From assembly GCF_901538355.1 (NCBI RefSeq), contig NZ_LR593887.1:2394920-2458919 (forward strand): a stretch of 64,000 nt of DNA, written 5' to 3'. Below, in pieces: positions 37,879 to 46,930 of the stretch. Position numbers and translations under genes: made by a program. Every line of letters begins with the position of its first letter. Position 1 is the stretch's first letter. This stretch comes from Tuwongella immobilis. Its GTDB lineage: Bacteria > Planctomycetota > Planctomycetia > Gemmatales > Gemmataceae. The notes under the pieces are model-generated. The model did not search any database and was not told the DNA's origin. It was given only the letters and a program-made list of their open reading frames with translations.

Positions 37879-38733
37879 ATGTCCGAGCCGGGTCTCCCCG
37901 ATGGTTCGCTCTCGCAGACTCCGCCAATGAGTTATCTCGTTCGGCATGGAGTGATGCGTCATTTCGGCGAATTCAAACCGGCCACGCCCGATCATCGCTT
38001 CGAAAAGCAGCAGGATGTCATCCTGCGAACCGAACGCGGAATCGAAGTCGGGCAAGTGATCTGCCCCGCGCACCCGGCCATGATTCAGGCACTGGTGGAA
38101 CCGACCACCGGGACGATTCTCCGCGTGATGACTGCCGAAGATCGGCAACGGCATGCCACGCTCTTGGCCCGTCGGAATCCCGCGTATGATGCTGCCGCTG
38201 AACTGATCCGCCGGCATTCATTGCCGATGCAACTGGTGGATGTCGAGCATCTCTTTGGCGGGGAACGGGTCGTATTTTTCTTCCTGGCCGAAAAGCGGGT
38301 CGATTTCCGCGAATTGGTCAAAAGCATGGCCCGCGAGTTTCAAACCCGCATCGAACTCCGACAAATCGGCGTGCGTGATGAAGCCAAACTGCTCGCCGAT
38401 TACGGCGATTGCGGGCGGCCCGTCTGCTGCAATACCCACATGGTCGTGATGCCATCGGTGTCGATGCGCATGGCGAAATTGCAAAAATCGACGCTCGACC
38501 CCTCCAAAATCTCAGGGCGTTGCGGGCGGCTGAAGTGCTGTCTGCGATTCGAGCAGGATGTCTACGAGGAGTTCCAAAAGCAACTCCCACCGATCAACGC
38601 GCGAATTCTGACCCGAAAAGGCAAAGGCCGAGTCGTCGGTCAAGAAATTCTCAATCGGATGGTCTTAGTCGAATTCGAAGATGGGCGTCGATTGCCCGTT
38701 CAACTGGATGAAATCCTGACCCGATTACCCTAG
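37879..38733 (+). CDS. ricT: PSP1-domain RicT/YaaT-like protein
   Basis: A protein of about 284 residues with a PSP1 C-terminal domain. The sequence from about residue 160 (KLLADYGDCGRPVCC, then KISGRCGRLKCCLRFE) matches B. subtilis RicT (YaaT), whose cysteines take part in [4Fe-4S] binding in the RicA-RicF-RicT complex that affects RNase Y. No ricA or ricF is seen here. The ATG at 37879 follows the GTPase stop by 13 bases; starts at 37801 (overlapping the GTPase) and 37927 are possible. Confidence 0.82.
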   Translation: MSEPGLPDGSLSQTPPMSYLVRHGVMRHFGEFKPATPDHRFEKQQDVILRTERGIEVGQVICPAHPAMIQALVEPTTGTILRVMTAEDRQRHATLLARRNPAYDAAAELIRRHSLPMQLVDVEHLFGGERVVFFFLAEKRVDFRELVKSMAREFQTRIELRQIGVRDEAKLLADYGDCGRPVCCNTHMVVMPSVSMRMAKLQKSTLDPSKISGRCGRLKCCLRFEQDVYEEFQKQLPPINARILTRKGKGRVVGQEILNRMVLVEFEDGRRLPVQLDEILTRLP

Positions 38734-38764
38734 TGTACGCTCGAACCGAGTGACGAGACGGTCC

Positions 38765-39187
38765 ATGCCGCCATTTGAACATCCCCGAATTGCCGCCATT
38801 CTTCAGAGAGATTCCCGGTATTCCGGCGAAGCGTACTACTTCATCTACGAGGCCGTTGAATATACCCAGCAATCCCTTCTCGCAGCGAGTGAATCCCCGG
38901 CAGCCGTCCGCCACATCACCGGTCGCCAACTCTGCGAAGGCGTCCGCGATTACGCCCGCGATCAGTTTGGACTGCTCGCCAATACCGTCTTTCGGATCTG
39001 GGGCATTCATCAGACCGCCGATATCGGTGAAATCGTCTTTCACCTCATCGACCAGCAATTTCTCTCCAAAACGGAATCCGATCGCCGGGAAGATTTCTGG
39101 GATCTGTTCGATTTGCCCCGAGCGTTGTCAGACGATTATCCGATGTCGATGGCCGAATTCTCCCGATCCCGCCGAGGTGAGCGATGA
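38765..39187 (+). CDS. Minf_1886-family conserved protein
   Basis: A 140-residue soluble protein I place in the Minf_1886 family by its sequence (HPRIAAILQRDSRYSGEAYYFIYEAVEYTQ, ITGRQLCEGVRDYA, FGLLANTVFRIWGI, TADIGEIVFHLI). The family is conserved in planctomycetes and verrucomicrobia but has no known function. A GTG 15 bases earlier is an alternative start. It overlaps the next gene by 4 bases (ATGA) and follows ricT by 31 bases, so it probably belongs to the same transcript. Confidence 0.72.
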   Translation: MPPFEHPRIAAILQRDSRYSGEAYYFIYEAVEYTQQSLLAASESPAAVRHITGRQLCEGVRDYARDQFGLLANTVFRIWGIHQTADIGEIVFHLIDQQFLSKTESDRREDFWDLFDLPRALSDDYPMSMAEFSRSRRGER

Positions 39188-39624
39188 TTTCCAAGTGGTT
39201 GACCGGACTGCTGACCGTGATCCTGGCCGGGTGGCTGACCTACCTGGCGATCCTGACCCAACAACCGGATCCCGAATTCGTCTCCCGATCGCAATTCATG
39301 GTCGCCGACCTCTGGGTGGTCGCACAAATTGATGCCGATCGTCAGGGAAACCCACTCCCCAAAATCATCCTCCAAAGCACGCACGCAATCACCCCCAGCC
39401 CACTCCCCCAACCCGGGGAAGGGGTGATCGTCCTGAATCTCGCCGATACCATCGGCTTCACCCAGCCCGGCATGTACGCCCTCATCCTCAATCGAGACGC
39501 CGAAACCTACCGTATCCCAACCCCTCCCGAAATGAACTCGCTCGAAAAACCGCGCATCTATCCATGGACCCCAGAAATCGAGCAACAATTCCAGCAACTC
39601 CAGGCCGCCACGCCCAAGCCGTAA
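39184..39624 (+). CDS. Small membrane-anchored protein of unknown function
   Basis: A 146-residue protein with one N-terminal hydrophobic helix (about residues 5-25, serving as anchor or signal) and a polar exported body. No family is recognised. Its start forms an ATGA overlap with the Minf_1886 gene. The body contains a Pro/Gly stretch (about residues 71-80) encoded by a G/C palindrome at 39388-39428. It could be a periplasmic partner of an unknown system; translation coupling suggests it is real. Confidence 0.65.
   Translation: MISKWLTGLLTVILAGWLTYLAILTQQPDPEFVSRSQFMVADLWVVAQIDADRQGNPLPKIILQSTHAITPSPLPQPGEGVIVLNLADTIGFTQPGMYALILNRDAETYRIPTPPEMNSLEKPRIYPWTPEIEQQFQQLQAATPKP
39388..39428. 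repeat. REP-like G/C palindrome inside a coding sequence
   Basis: The arms ATCACCCC (39388-39395) and GGGGTGAT (39421-39428) are exact inverted copies, with C- and G-runs between them (CCCCC at 39405-39409, CGGGG at 39414-39418) that can pair further. It resembles the C-run/G-run palindromes dispersed in some genomes. Only one copy is seen in the window, so a dispersed repeat is not demonstrated. Confidence 0.4.
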
Positions 39625-39809
39625 ATGAGACATTTCAGAAAATCGGTGCTGAATCGGCGAATGAGTCTTCCCGAAGCGAAGATCGTCTGCTAGAAAATAC
39701 CCAACGGATGGATGAATCAAGCGAACCGAATCAGGAATACAAGAGTCCTTCTGAACGAACCGCGACAAAACGAAATCAAGCGTTTCAAACGGATCATCAG
39801 AAATCGGAC

Positions 39810-39838
39810 TTGTAAGAGGTGATTGTAGCCTCTAATTT
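39810..39838 (+). promoter_or_regulatory. Candidate promoter of the tRNA-tuf operon
   Basis: TTGTAA (39810-39815) and TAATTT (39833-39838) are spaced by 17 bases, which would put the start of transcription about 5 bases before the first tRNA. The position, directly upstream of a tRNA cluster and 186 bases after the previous stop, makes it a plausible strong promoter. Support is by consensus resemblance only. Confidence 0.45.
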
Positions 39839-39849
39839 GAGAGAATCCT

Positions 39850-39922
39850 GCTCGCGTAGCTCAACCGGTAGAGCAACGGTTTTGTAAACCGTAGGTTGTG
39901 GGTTCAAGTCCCTCCGTGAGCT
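39850..39922 (+). tRNA. tRNA-Thr (anticodon UGU)
   Basis: A complete cloverleaf: acceptor arms GCTCGCG and CGTGAGC, the D-loop AGCTCAACCGGTAGAGC, an anticodon stem ACGGT/ACCGT with loop TTTGTAA (anticodon TGT, codon ACA), and a T-loop TTCAAGT whose stem has one T-T mismatch. The CCA end is not encoded. It is first in the Thr-Tyr-Gly-Thr cluster, the place of E. coli thrU. Confidence 0.92.
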
Positions 39923-39955
39923 TTGGACGACCTCGGTTGTTCAGACAAAATTATT

Positions 39956-40038
39956 GGGCAGGTGGCAGAGCGGTCAATTGCACCAGACTGTAAATCTGGC
40001 GGGGAAACCCTTCACAGGTTCGATTCCTGTCCTGCCCA
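39956..40038 (+). tRNA. tRNA-Tyr (anticodon GUA)
   Basis: A class II tRNA with a long variable arm. Acceptor GGGCAGG pairs with CCTGCCC; the anticodon stem CCAGA/TCTGG encloses CTGTAAA (anticodon GTA, codons UAU/UAC). The variable arm is about 13 bases. T-loop GTTCGATTC is canonical, and CCA is not encoded. Second in the cluster, the place of tyrU. Confidence 0.94.
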
Positions 40039-40081
40039 ATCGGAATTTGCTGGGTGAATTCTGAAATGTTTGATAGCTGAC

Positions 40082-40152
40082 GCGGGTGTAGCTTAGTGGT
40101 AAAGCCCCTGCCTTCCAAGCAGGACATGTGGGTTCGATTCCCATCACCCGCT
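40082..40152 (+). tRNA. tRNA-Gly (anticodon UCC)
   Basis: Acceptor GCGGGTG pairs with CACCCGC; the anticodon stem CCTGC/GCAGG encloses CTTCCAA (anticodon TCC, codon GGA). D-arm and T-arm are regular, and CCA is not encoded. Third in the cluster, the place of glyT. The spacer to the next tRNA contains a 6-base-pair stem (40173-40178 with 40182-40187), a likely processing element. Confidence 0.94.
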
Positions 40153-40193
40153 CTGTCGGTGGACGAGTCCGGCGCCTGCGTCAGGCGAAATTT

Positions 40194-40266
<73 letters not shown>

Positions 40267-40348
40267 CTCGGGTCCACCGTGAAAATAGTCACCTTCAAGG
40301 AGCCGCTCAGGGGTATCGGTAAACGATGCTTCCACATGCGGAGGAGCG

Positions 40349-41569
<1,221 letters not shown>

Positions 41570-41603
41570 GTCTGATTGGTATCTTGCCAAAAGTTAGATA
41601 TCC

Positions 41604-41640
41604 GAGGCGATCATGAGCGAGATTCGATCATGATCGCTTC
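41604..41640 (+). promoter_or_regulatory. Hairpin between tuf and tRNA-Trp
   Basis: Ten perfect pairs (41607-41616 with 41628-41637) extend to 13 with one G-T pair (41604-41616 with 41628-41640), around an 11-base loop. It ends 4 bases before the tRNA. No T-run follows, so an RNA-processing stem that separates tuf mRNA from the tRNA is more likely than a terminator. Confidence 0.5.
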
Positions 41641-41644
41641 CATT

Positions 41645-41717
41645 AGGGACGTAGCTCAATTGGCAGAGCACCGGTTTCCAAAACCGGCGGTTGAGCGTTC
41701 GACTCGCTCCGTCCCTG
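41645..41717 (+). tRNA. tRNA-Trp (anticodon CCA)
   Basis: Acceptor AGGGACG pairs with CGTCCCT; the anticodon stem CCGGT/ACCGG encloses TTCCAAA (anticodon CCA, codon UGG). D-arm and T-arm are regular, discriminator G, and CCA is not encoded. The tuf-trpT-secE-nusG order is seen in many bacterial phyla. Confidence 0.95.
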
Positions 41718-41871
41718 CTTCTCCCGGAGCCTGAATGTTGGTCGGGTGGAGTGTACGCAGGAGGCTGGTGCCTCACCCGGATTGAGCGAAGAACCCACCA
41801 TCTGGTCGCTGGATCGGGCGGTGGGGACTTGCTGTTTGGCATTCATCCTCCCGAGATTGGTAGGACTCGCA

Positions 41872-42915
41872 ATGGCCGTCGCTGAATCAACTGCAGAAGT
41901 TCGTTCGACTCGAGATGCCTCTCCGGTTCAATCCGGAATGATTGGGGCGATCTGGTTGCTGCTTGGAATTGGTTTGCTGTTCACCGCATTTCCATCCTTT
42001 TGGACCGCGGCCATCGCTCCGAGTTTAACCGGAGCGTTGGGTTCGTTCATGGTGGGTGCGATTCGGCTGCTGATTCAGGTTGTCGGGCTGGTCATCTGGG
42101 TGCGAGCATTGACTCCCATTGTTGGAGCGCAACCACCGGTTGGGACTCGCGGCGGAATCTTTTTCGGAATCTCGATGCTCTTGAGCGTGCTCTTCACTGC
42201 TCGGGCGATTGGGCTTGGATTAGAATCAATCGATTCGCTTGCTGCGAATCCTTCGACCGGGTTGATTGTCTTCGGTGTGATTACCGCACTGCTCCTGGCC
42301 TTTGGGTATTGGGTGCTCAACCGCAAAGCGATGCGAGCGACTATGGTCGCGATGGAAGAGCAAGGTTGGATGCATCTGCATGCCTACAAGGGGTCGCAAG
42401 GTCAGCTCGTTCGCCGGCTGACGATCATCGGGTTGCTTGTTGTTTTGTTGAGTGGGGTTTCCACGCTCGCGAGTTCGAGTTTGTTGGATACTTGGACCAA
42501 CCGAGCTGTCTCGCAGGGTGAGCAGGGCTGGAACGATTGGCTGATCAAGGTGCCGTTTTCCTCGGCGATCACCAATTCTGGCGATGCCGTTTATTTGATG
42601 CTGCTTCCCGATCTGCGATTCACCATCCCCATGTTGTTGATCCTTGGAGCGATTTGGTTTGCAGTCCGGATCGTCAACTTCCCCGTGTTCGCCGACTTCC
42701 TGATTGCGACGGAAGCTGAGATGAACAAAGTCTCTTGGGTCACGCGGAAGCGGCTGGTTCAAGACACCATTGTTGTCTTGGTCACCGTGTTGATCATGAC
42801 AGTGTTCTTATTCGTGGTGGATGGGATTCTGGGCAAATCGCTCACTTGGCTGCGAGTGCTTCCCTCCACCTCCGAGATTGTTGCTCCGAAGACTTCCGGC
42901 GCAGTCGAGCCGTAA
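41872..42915 (+). CDS. secE: SecE translocase subunit with large multi-helix N-terminal extension
   Basis: A 347-residue protein whose last 75 residues are SecE: AEMNKVSWVTRKRLVQDT followed by one helix (about 298-320). SecE is normally 60-130 residues. The 275-residue extension contains about six further hydrophobic helices (about 22-40, 55-79, 94-113, 131-148, 182-200, 250-268). I find no known domain in it. The ATG at 41872 is chosen because a longer frame would reach back to within 30 bases of the tRNA-Trp end and the extra residues look non-coding. Position between tRNA-Trp and nusG confirms SecE identity. Confidence 0.9.
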   Translation: MAVAESTAEVRSTRDASPVQSGMIGAIWLLLGIGLLFTAFPSFWTAAIAPSLTGALGSFMVGAIRLLIQVVGLVIWVRALTPIVGAQPPVGTRGGIFFGISMLLSVLFTARAIGLGLESIDSLAANPSTGLIVFGVITALLLAFGYWVLNRKAMRATMVAMEEQGWMHLHAYKGSQGQLVRRLTIIGLLVVLLSGVSTLASSSLLDTWTNRAVSQGEQGWNDWLIKVPFSSAITNSGDAVYLMLLPDLRFTIPMLLILGAIWFAVRIVNFPVFADFLIATEAEMNKVSWVTRKRLVQDTIVVLVTVLIMTVFLFVVDGILGKSLTWLRVLPSTSEIVAPKTSGAVEP

Positions 42916-42971
42916 TTGTTAAACTATGGTGGTGCGGGGTGAATCGATTGGGTGGGATTCATGATCCGTTG

Positions 42972-43847
42972 ATGGATCATGATGGTACCGAGGTAGACTT
43001 AACAACAATGCTCCCCAATCCTGATGAAATGGAACCGACACCTGGGATTGACTCTCAGCCACCCGCCCCGACATCGGCGGCGGATCACTCGGAAGCAACA
43101 GACTACTCCGCTTCCGAATATCTGGGTGGAGATCCTGCTGAATTTGCTGCCAGCCACGCGAACGATGTTTCGGCAGTTCCAGGTGATTCATCGATTCCGG
43201 TTGATGACACGGGTGAAGCTCTCGAGGGTGCAGCTTCGAAGCAGTCGAACAAGCGATGGTACGTCATCAAAGTCCAGAGTGGACGTGAAGAGTCGATCAA
43301 AGCCGCAATTGAACGCCGGGTTCGCATTGAGGGGCTGGAAGAGTTCTTTTCGCAAATCGTGATTCCGACTGAGAAGATGACCGTTTTGAAGAAGGTCACG
43401 GAACGCAAAGCGAACGGCGAGAAGGTCGTTAAGGAAAAACGGGTCATCAAGGAAACGAAAAAGTTTCCAGGTTATTTGATGGCAGAGGTGGAATTCAACG
43501 ATCGAATTCTCTACCTATTTCGAGAGACCTCTGGCGTTGGCGATTTCGTCGGCGCGACGATCACACGGGCTCCAATCCCGATGACCGATCGAGAAGTTCA
43601 AGCGATGTTGGCGGATCAATCCGGCACGAGTGAAGCCGAAATCAAGGTGGCACCGGTCACGTTGAAGTTTGGGCCGGGTGATAAAGTCAAAGTGCGAGAT
43701 GGGACGTTCTCGGGGATGGAAGGCGAGGTCAAACGGATCATCGAGCCGACCGATCCGAAGGAATCGCCGCGTGTTGCCGTCGAGATCACGATTTGGGGAC
43801 GACCGGTTTCGATGGATCTCGAGCATTGGCAGGTGGAGCCGGTCTAA
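42972..43847 (+). CDS. nusG: Transcription antitermination/elongation factor NusG with N-terminal tail
   Basis: NusG joins RNA polymerase to Rho or the ribosome. The NGN domain (from about residue 95; RWYVIKVQSGREE, TKKFPGYLMAEVEF) and KOW domain (FGPGDKVKVRDGTFSGMEGEV) are clear, with an insertion of about 15 basic residues in the NGN loop after VIPTEKM. About 90 acidic, low-complexity residues precede it. The start is uncertain: ATG at 42972 (291 residues) or 43008 (279 residues, with GAGG upstream) are the best choices. Followed at 101 bases by rplK. Confidence 0.9.
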   Translation: MDHDGTEVDLTTMLPNPDEMEPTPGIDSQPPAPTSAADHSEATDYSASEYLGGDPAEFAASHANDVSAVPGDSSIPVDDTGEALEGAASKQSNKRWYVIKVQSGREESIKAAIERRVRIEGLEEFFSQIVIPTEKMTVLKKVTERKANGEKVVKEKRVIKETKKFPGYLMAEVEFNDRILYLFRETSGVGDFVGATITRAPIPMTDREVQAMLADQSGTSEAEIKVAPVTLKFGPGDKVKVRDGTFSGMEGEVKRIIEPTDPKESPRVAVEITIWGRPVSMDLEHWQVEPV

Positions 43848-43948
43848 TTCGGTCACGATCGGCTAGGTTTGGCGACGGGTCAATCGAAATTTTCGGATTT
43901 TCACCGGGATCCCTCGTCGATTTCGGTTGCAGGCTGTAAGGTGGATTC

Positions 43949-44407
43949 ATGGCAAAGCAGGTAACAGCATTCGTCAAGCTCCAATGCCCGGGTGGCCAAG
44001 CAACCCCGGCACCGCCAGTCGGTCCCGCATTGGGTGCTCACGGCGTGAACATTGGTCAATTCGTTCAGCGTTTTAACGATATGACCAAGGATAAGCGTGG
44101 TCTGATGATTCCCGTGATCATCACGGTGTACAACGACCGCAGCTTTGAATTGAAAATCAAATCGCCACCAGCAGCGGTGCTGCTGAAGATCGCTGCGAAG
44201 ATCCCCCACGAGAAGAAGAAGGGTGGGGATGTGATTCCGGCGGATTCGAAGAAGGGTGGCAAGTACAAGGGCTTCTCGGTGACGATGGCCCAAGTTCGCC
44301 AAATCGCCCAAGACAAGCTGGTCGATTTGAACGCTCGCGATTTGGATCACGCCGCGCGAATTATCGCCGGGACCGCCCGCAGCATGGGGTTGACGGTCAA
44401 CGAGTAA
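43949..44407 (+). CDS. rplK: Ribosomal protein L11
   Basis: A 152-residue L11 (usual 140-145), the GTPase-centre protein. N-terminal block [30 protein letters not shown] and the C-terminal RNA-binding block [30 protein letters not shown] are conserved. The extra residues lie in the linker ([19 protein letters not shown]). The ATG at 43949 follows a purine-rich leader. It begins the L11-L1-L10-L12 series. Confidence 0.96.
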   Translation: MAKQVTAFVKLQCPGGQATPAPPVGPALGAHGVNIGQFVQRFNDMTKDKRGLMIPVIITVYNDRSFELKIKSPPAAVLLKIAAKIPHEKKKGGDVIPADSKKGGKYKGFSVTMAQVRQIAQDKLVDLNARDLDHAARIIAGTARSMGLTVNE

Positions 44408-44430
44408 TGCCTTTTGGCGTCCAGACGGAC

Positions 44431-44478
44431 ATCTCCTGCTTCTCTCGGATTGCAGAGAGACGGGAGATTGTCGTTTTT
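44431..44478 (+). promoter_or_regulatory. Attenuator-like hairpin between rplK and rplA
   Basis: Two paired blocks, 44431-44436 with 44463-44468 (six pairs) and 44441-44446 with 44455-44460 (six pairs), separated by a small internal loop, are followed at 44473-44478 by six T residues. This has the form of an intrinsic terminator, yet the ribosomal operon must continue, so partial termination or an L1-binding leader is possible. Confidence 0.5.
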
Positions 44479-44509
44479 TGAATCTCCTTGGAATTGAGCG
44501 ACGACGAGT

Positions 44510-45358
44510 ATGGCTAAGGATCAAAATACCCCTGAAGTTGACGCTCGGACCGCCCCTGTGAGCGACAGCCCGACCGCCTCCAATGAGTCAACTGCCTCGG
44601 CAAAGGCAAACGCCACGGAAGAATCGACCAAACGCCGTTCTCGTCCGGGGTATCCTCCTCGTCGTGGTCGTAAGCTCCGAGCGAAGCTGAACGAGATCAA
44701 CAACAAGGTTGAAAAAGAAGGCACGGTCGCGGTCGCACGTGCGGTTCAGTTGTTGAAGTCGGTCAAGCGTGTGAAATTTGATGAGACGGTGGAAGTGCAC
44801 ATCCACCTGGGCATCGATACCACGCAATCGGATCAGATGGTTCGTGGCAGCGTTTCGTTGCCGCACGGGATCGGGAAATCGGTCCGCGTGGTGGTCTTCT
44901 GCCAAGGTGAAAACGTCGCCAAGGCGAAAGAAGCGGGCGCTGACTTCGCGGGTTCGACCGAACTGATCGAAAAGATCCAGAAGGAAAACTGGCTCGACTT
45001 CGATGTGGCCTTGGCAACCCAAGATTTGATGGGTCAAGTCAGCCGCCTCGGGAAGATTCTTGGGCCGCGAAGCCTGATGCCAACTCCGAAAGCCGGGACT
45101 GTGGTTCCGATGACCGGAGACTTGGCAGCGGTTGTCCGCGAGTTCAAGGCCGGTAAGGTGGAATATCGTGCCGATAAGTCGGGCAACCTGCACGTGGGTG
45201 TTGGCAAGCTGAGCTTTGATGAGCAAAAGCTTGTTGAAAATGTCACCGCCTTCGTGGAACAGGTTCGGAATACCAAGCCGACCGGCGTGAAGGGGAATTA
45301 CATTCACTCGATCACTCTGTCCGCCACGATGAGTCCTGGCGTTCGGTTGTCGATGTAA
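44510..45358 (+). CDS. rplA: Ribosomal protein L1 with N-terminal extension
   Basis: A 282-residue L1 (usual 230). The conserved part begins at about residue 52 ([14 protein letters not shown]) and includes [34 protein letters not shown] and the C-terminal [14 protein letters not shown]. The first 50 residues are Ser/Ala/Thr-rich and then Arg-rich, a low-complexity extension. L1 forms the ribosome stalk at the E site and in E. coli represses its own operon. Preceded by the attenuator-like hairpin. Confidence 0.94.
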   Translation: MAKDQNTPEVDARTAPVSDSPTASNESTASAKANATEESTKRRSRPGYPPRRGRKLRAKLNEINNKVEKEGTVAVARAVQLLKSVKRVKFDETVEVHIHLGIDTTQSDQMVRGSVSLPHGIGKSVRVVVFCQGENVAKAKEAGADFAGSTELIEKIQKENWLDFDVALATQDLMGQVSRLGKILGPRSLMPTPKAGTVVPMTGDLAAVVREFKAGKVEYRADKSGNLHVGVGKLSFDEQKLVENVTAFVEQVRNTKPTGVKGNYIHSITLSATMSPGVRLSM

Positions 45359-45443
45359 TTTCGGTCGGTTGGGGCGTTCAACGGCTTTGAATCAGATACA
45401 CCAGCTTTCGGCCCTGCCGAGCTGATTGCTTTGGACTTCGGAC

Positions 45444-46007
45444 ATGAGCAAAAAAGTTAAGCAGATGGAATTGGACGCCCTGACGAAGACCTTCGCAGGC
45501 GTTCGTGAATTGGTGCTGATTGCACCGAACAAAGTGGACTCGGCTCTCGACTACACGATGCGGAAGACGCTTCGTGAGAAGAAGATCCGCGTTCAAATGG
45601 TCAAGAACACGCTGGCTCGCAAGGTGCTTGGCGGTTTCGGAGTGACGGCCGGTGACAACTGGTCTGGCCCGACTCTGATCGCCTGGGGCACCGAGAGCAT
45701 TAAAGAACTGTCAACCGCTGTCGATGCCTTCATCAAAGATACGGTGAAGAAGAATCCGAAGGCGGCTGACAAGCTGAAGGTGAAGACGGCTGTTGTTGAT
45801 GGTCAGCCTGTCAAGCTTGAAGATGCGATGAAGATGCCGACCCGCCTTGAGGCGATCGGTGAAATCGTCAACGCGATTCTGGCGCCGGCCTCTGCAATCG
45901 CAGGAGCCTTGACTGGACCGATCTCGCAAGTTGCTTCGCAGATTCAGACGCTTAGCGAAAAGACCGAGGGTGACGAGGCGACCGCTCCTGCGGAGTCCGC
46001 ATCGTAA
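45444..46007 (+). CDS. rplJ: Ribosomal protein L10
   Basis: A 187-residue L10 that anchors the L7/L12 dimers. The block MSKKVKQMELDALTKTFAG opens the sequence, VKNTLARKVL is the typical rRNA-binding segment, and the C-terminal helix LLTGPISQVASQIQTL-like part binds L12. The ATG at 45444 is preferred over an in-frame start 18 bases earlier. Its ribosome site is weak, consistent with translation regulated by a leader. Confidence 0.93.
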   Translation: MSKKVKQMELDALTKTFAGVRELVLIAPNKVDSALDYTMRKTLREKKIRVQMVKNTLARKVLGGFGVTAGDNWSGPTLIAWGTESIKELSTAVDAFIKDTVKKNPKAADKLKVKTAVVDGQPVKLEDAMKMPTRLEAIGEIVNAILAPASAIAGALTGPISQVASQIQTLSEKTEGDEATAPAESAS

Positions 46008-46109
46008 GGATCAGCCAGAGCACTCTTTCGGTGACGAAGGAATCGGCTATTACGCAACACCGCTCAGCTTCAAGCGGGATGCACTTTGATAGAGAAGGGT
46101 TGAGAGACA

Positions 46110-46511
<402 letters not shown>

Positions 46512-46536
46512 TTTCGAGTTTCTTCCGAAAAAATCG

Positions 46537-46579
46537 ATTTTCCCAGATAAATCGACTTGTGCGATTTATCTGGGGGAAT
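46537..46579 (+). promoter_or_regulatory. Hairpin between rplL and rpoB (attenuator or processing site)
   Basis: Thirteen perfect pairs (46542-46554 with 46562-46574) around a 7-base loop extend with two G-T and three further pairs to 46537 and 46579. It starts 25 bases after rplL and lacks a T-run. E. coli has a partial terminator and an RNase III site at the same place, which lowers rpoBC output relative to ribosomal proteins; the same role is inferred here. Confidence 0.6.
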
Positions 46580-46930
46580 TATGTTTGGGTATAGGTCTCT
46601 GTGGACTCATGGACGGGTCGTGCGCCTACTCCGGGCGAACGCAGATTTCGACTTGCTTTGCGAAGCGAATGGTGACAATGCCTGCCATGCGATTGCCTCG
46701 GGTTCGTCTCGCAGCGGTTTGGAACCGAACATCATTCTCCCAAAGCCCCGCGTTTCGGCGATGGGGTTTTTGCTGCGCGCCGTCGTGGAATGCCAACGAC
46801 CGACTGGTTCAGCCGACTTTGAATTCTCAGCACTCATAGTGGAACTCTACACTCGATGCAAGATCAGATGCCCCTTGGGTTCGGTCTTTGAGCGTCGGGT
46901 GTTCTTTGTTTTTGGGAGGAGCACGGTCTC
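46580..46930 (+). other. Non-coding leader of rpoB
   Basis: No convincing gene is found in this 351-base stretch. A frame from 46557 overlaps rpoB out of register and lacks family features. The stretch ends with GGAGGAG 8 bases before rpoB. It may carry a secondary rpoB promoter or a long leader RNA; I cannot identify a clear promoter by eye. Confidence 0.5.

Noticed and set aside
39564-39815. Open frame of 83 codons before the tRNA cluster
   Set aside because: It starts inside the preceding gene, is charged and low-complexity, and runs into the putative tRNA promoter.
45359-45443. Possible L10 leader RNA upstream of rplJ
   Set aside because: The 85 bases could fold, but I could not identify the kink-turn and L10-binding pattern with confidence.
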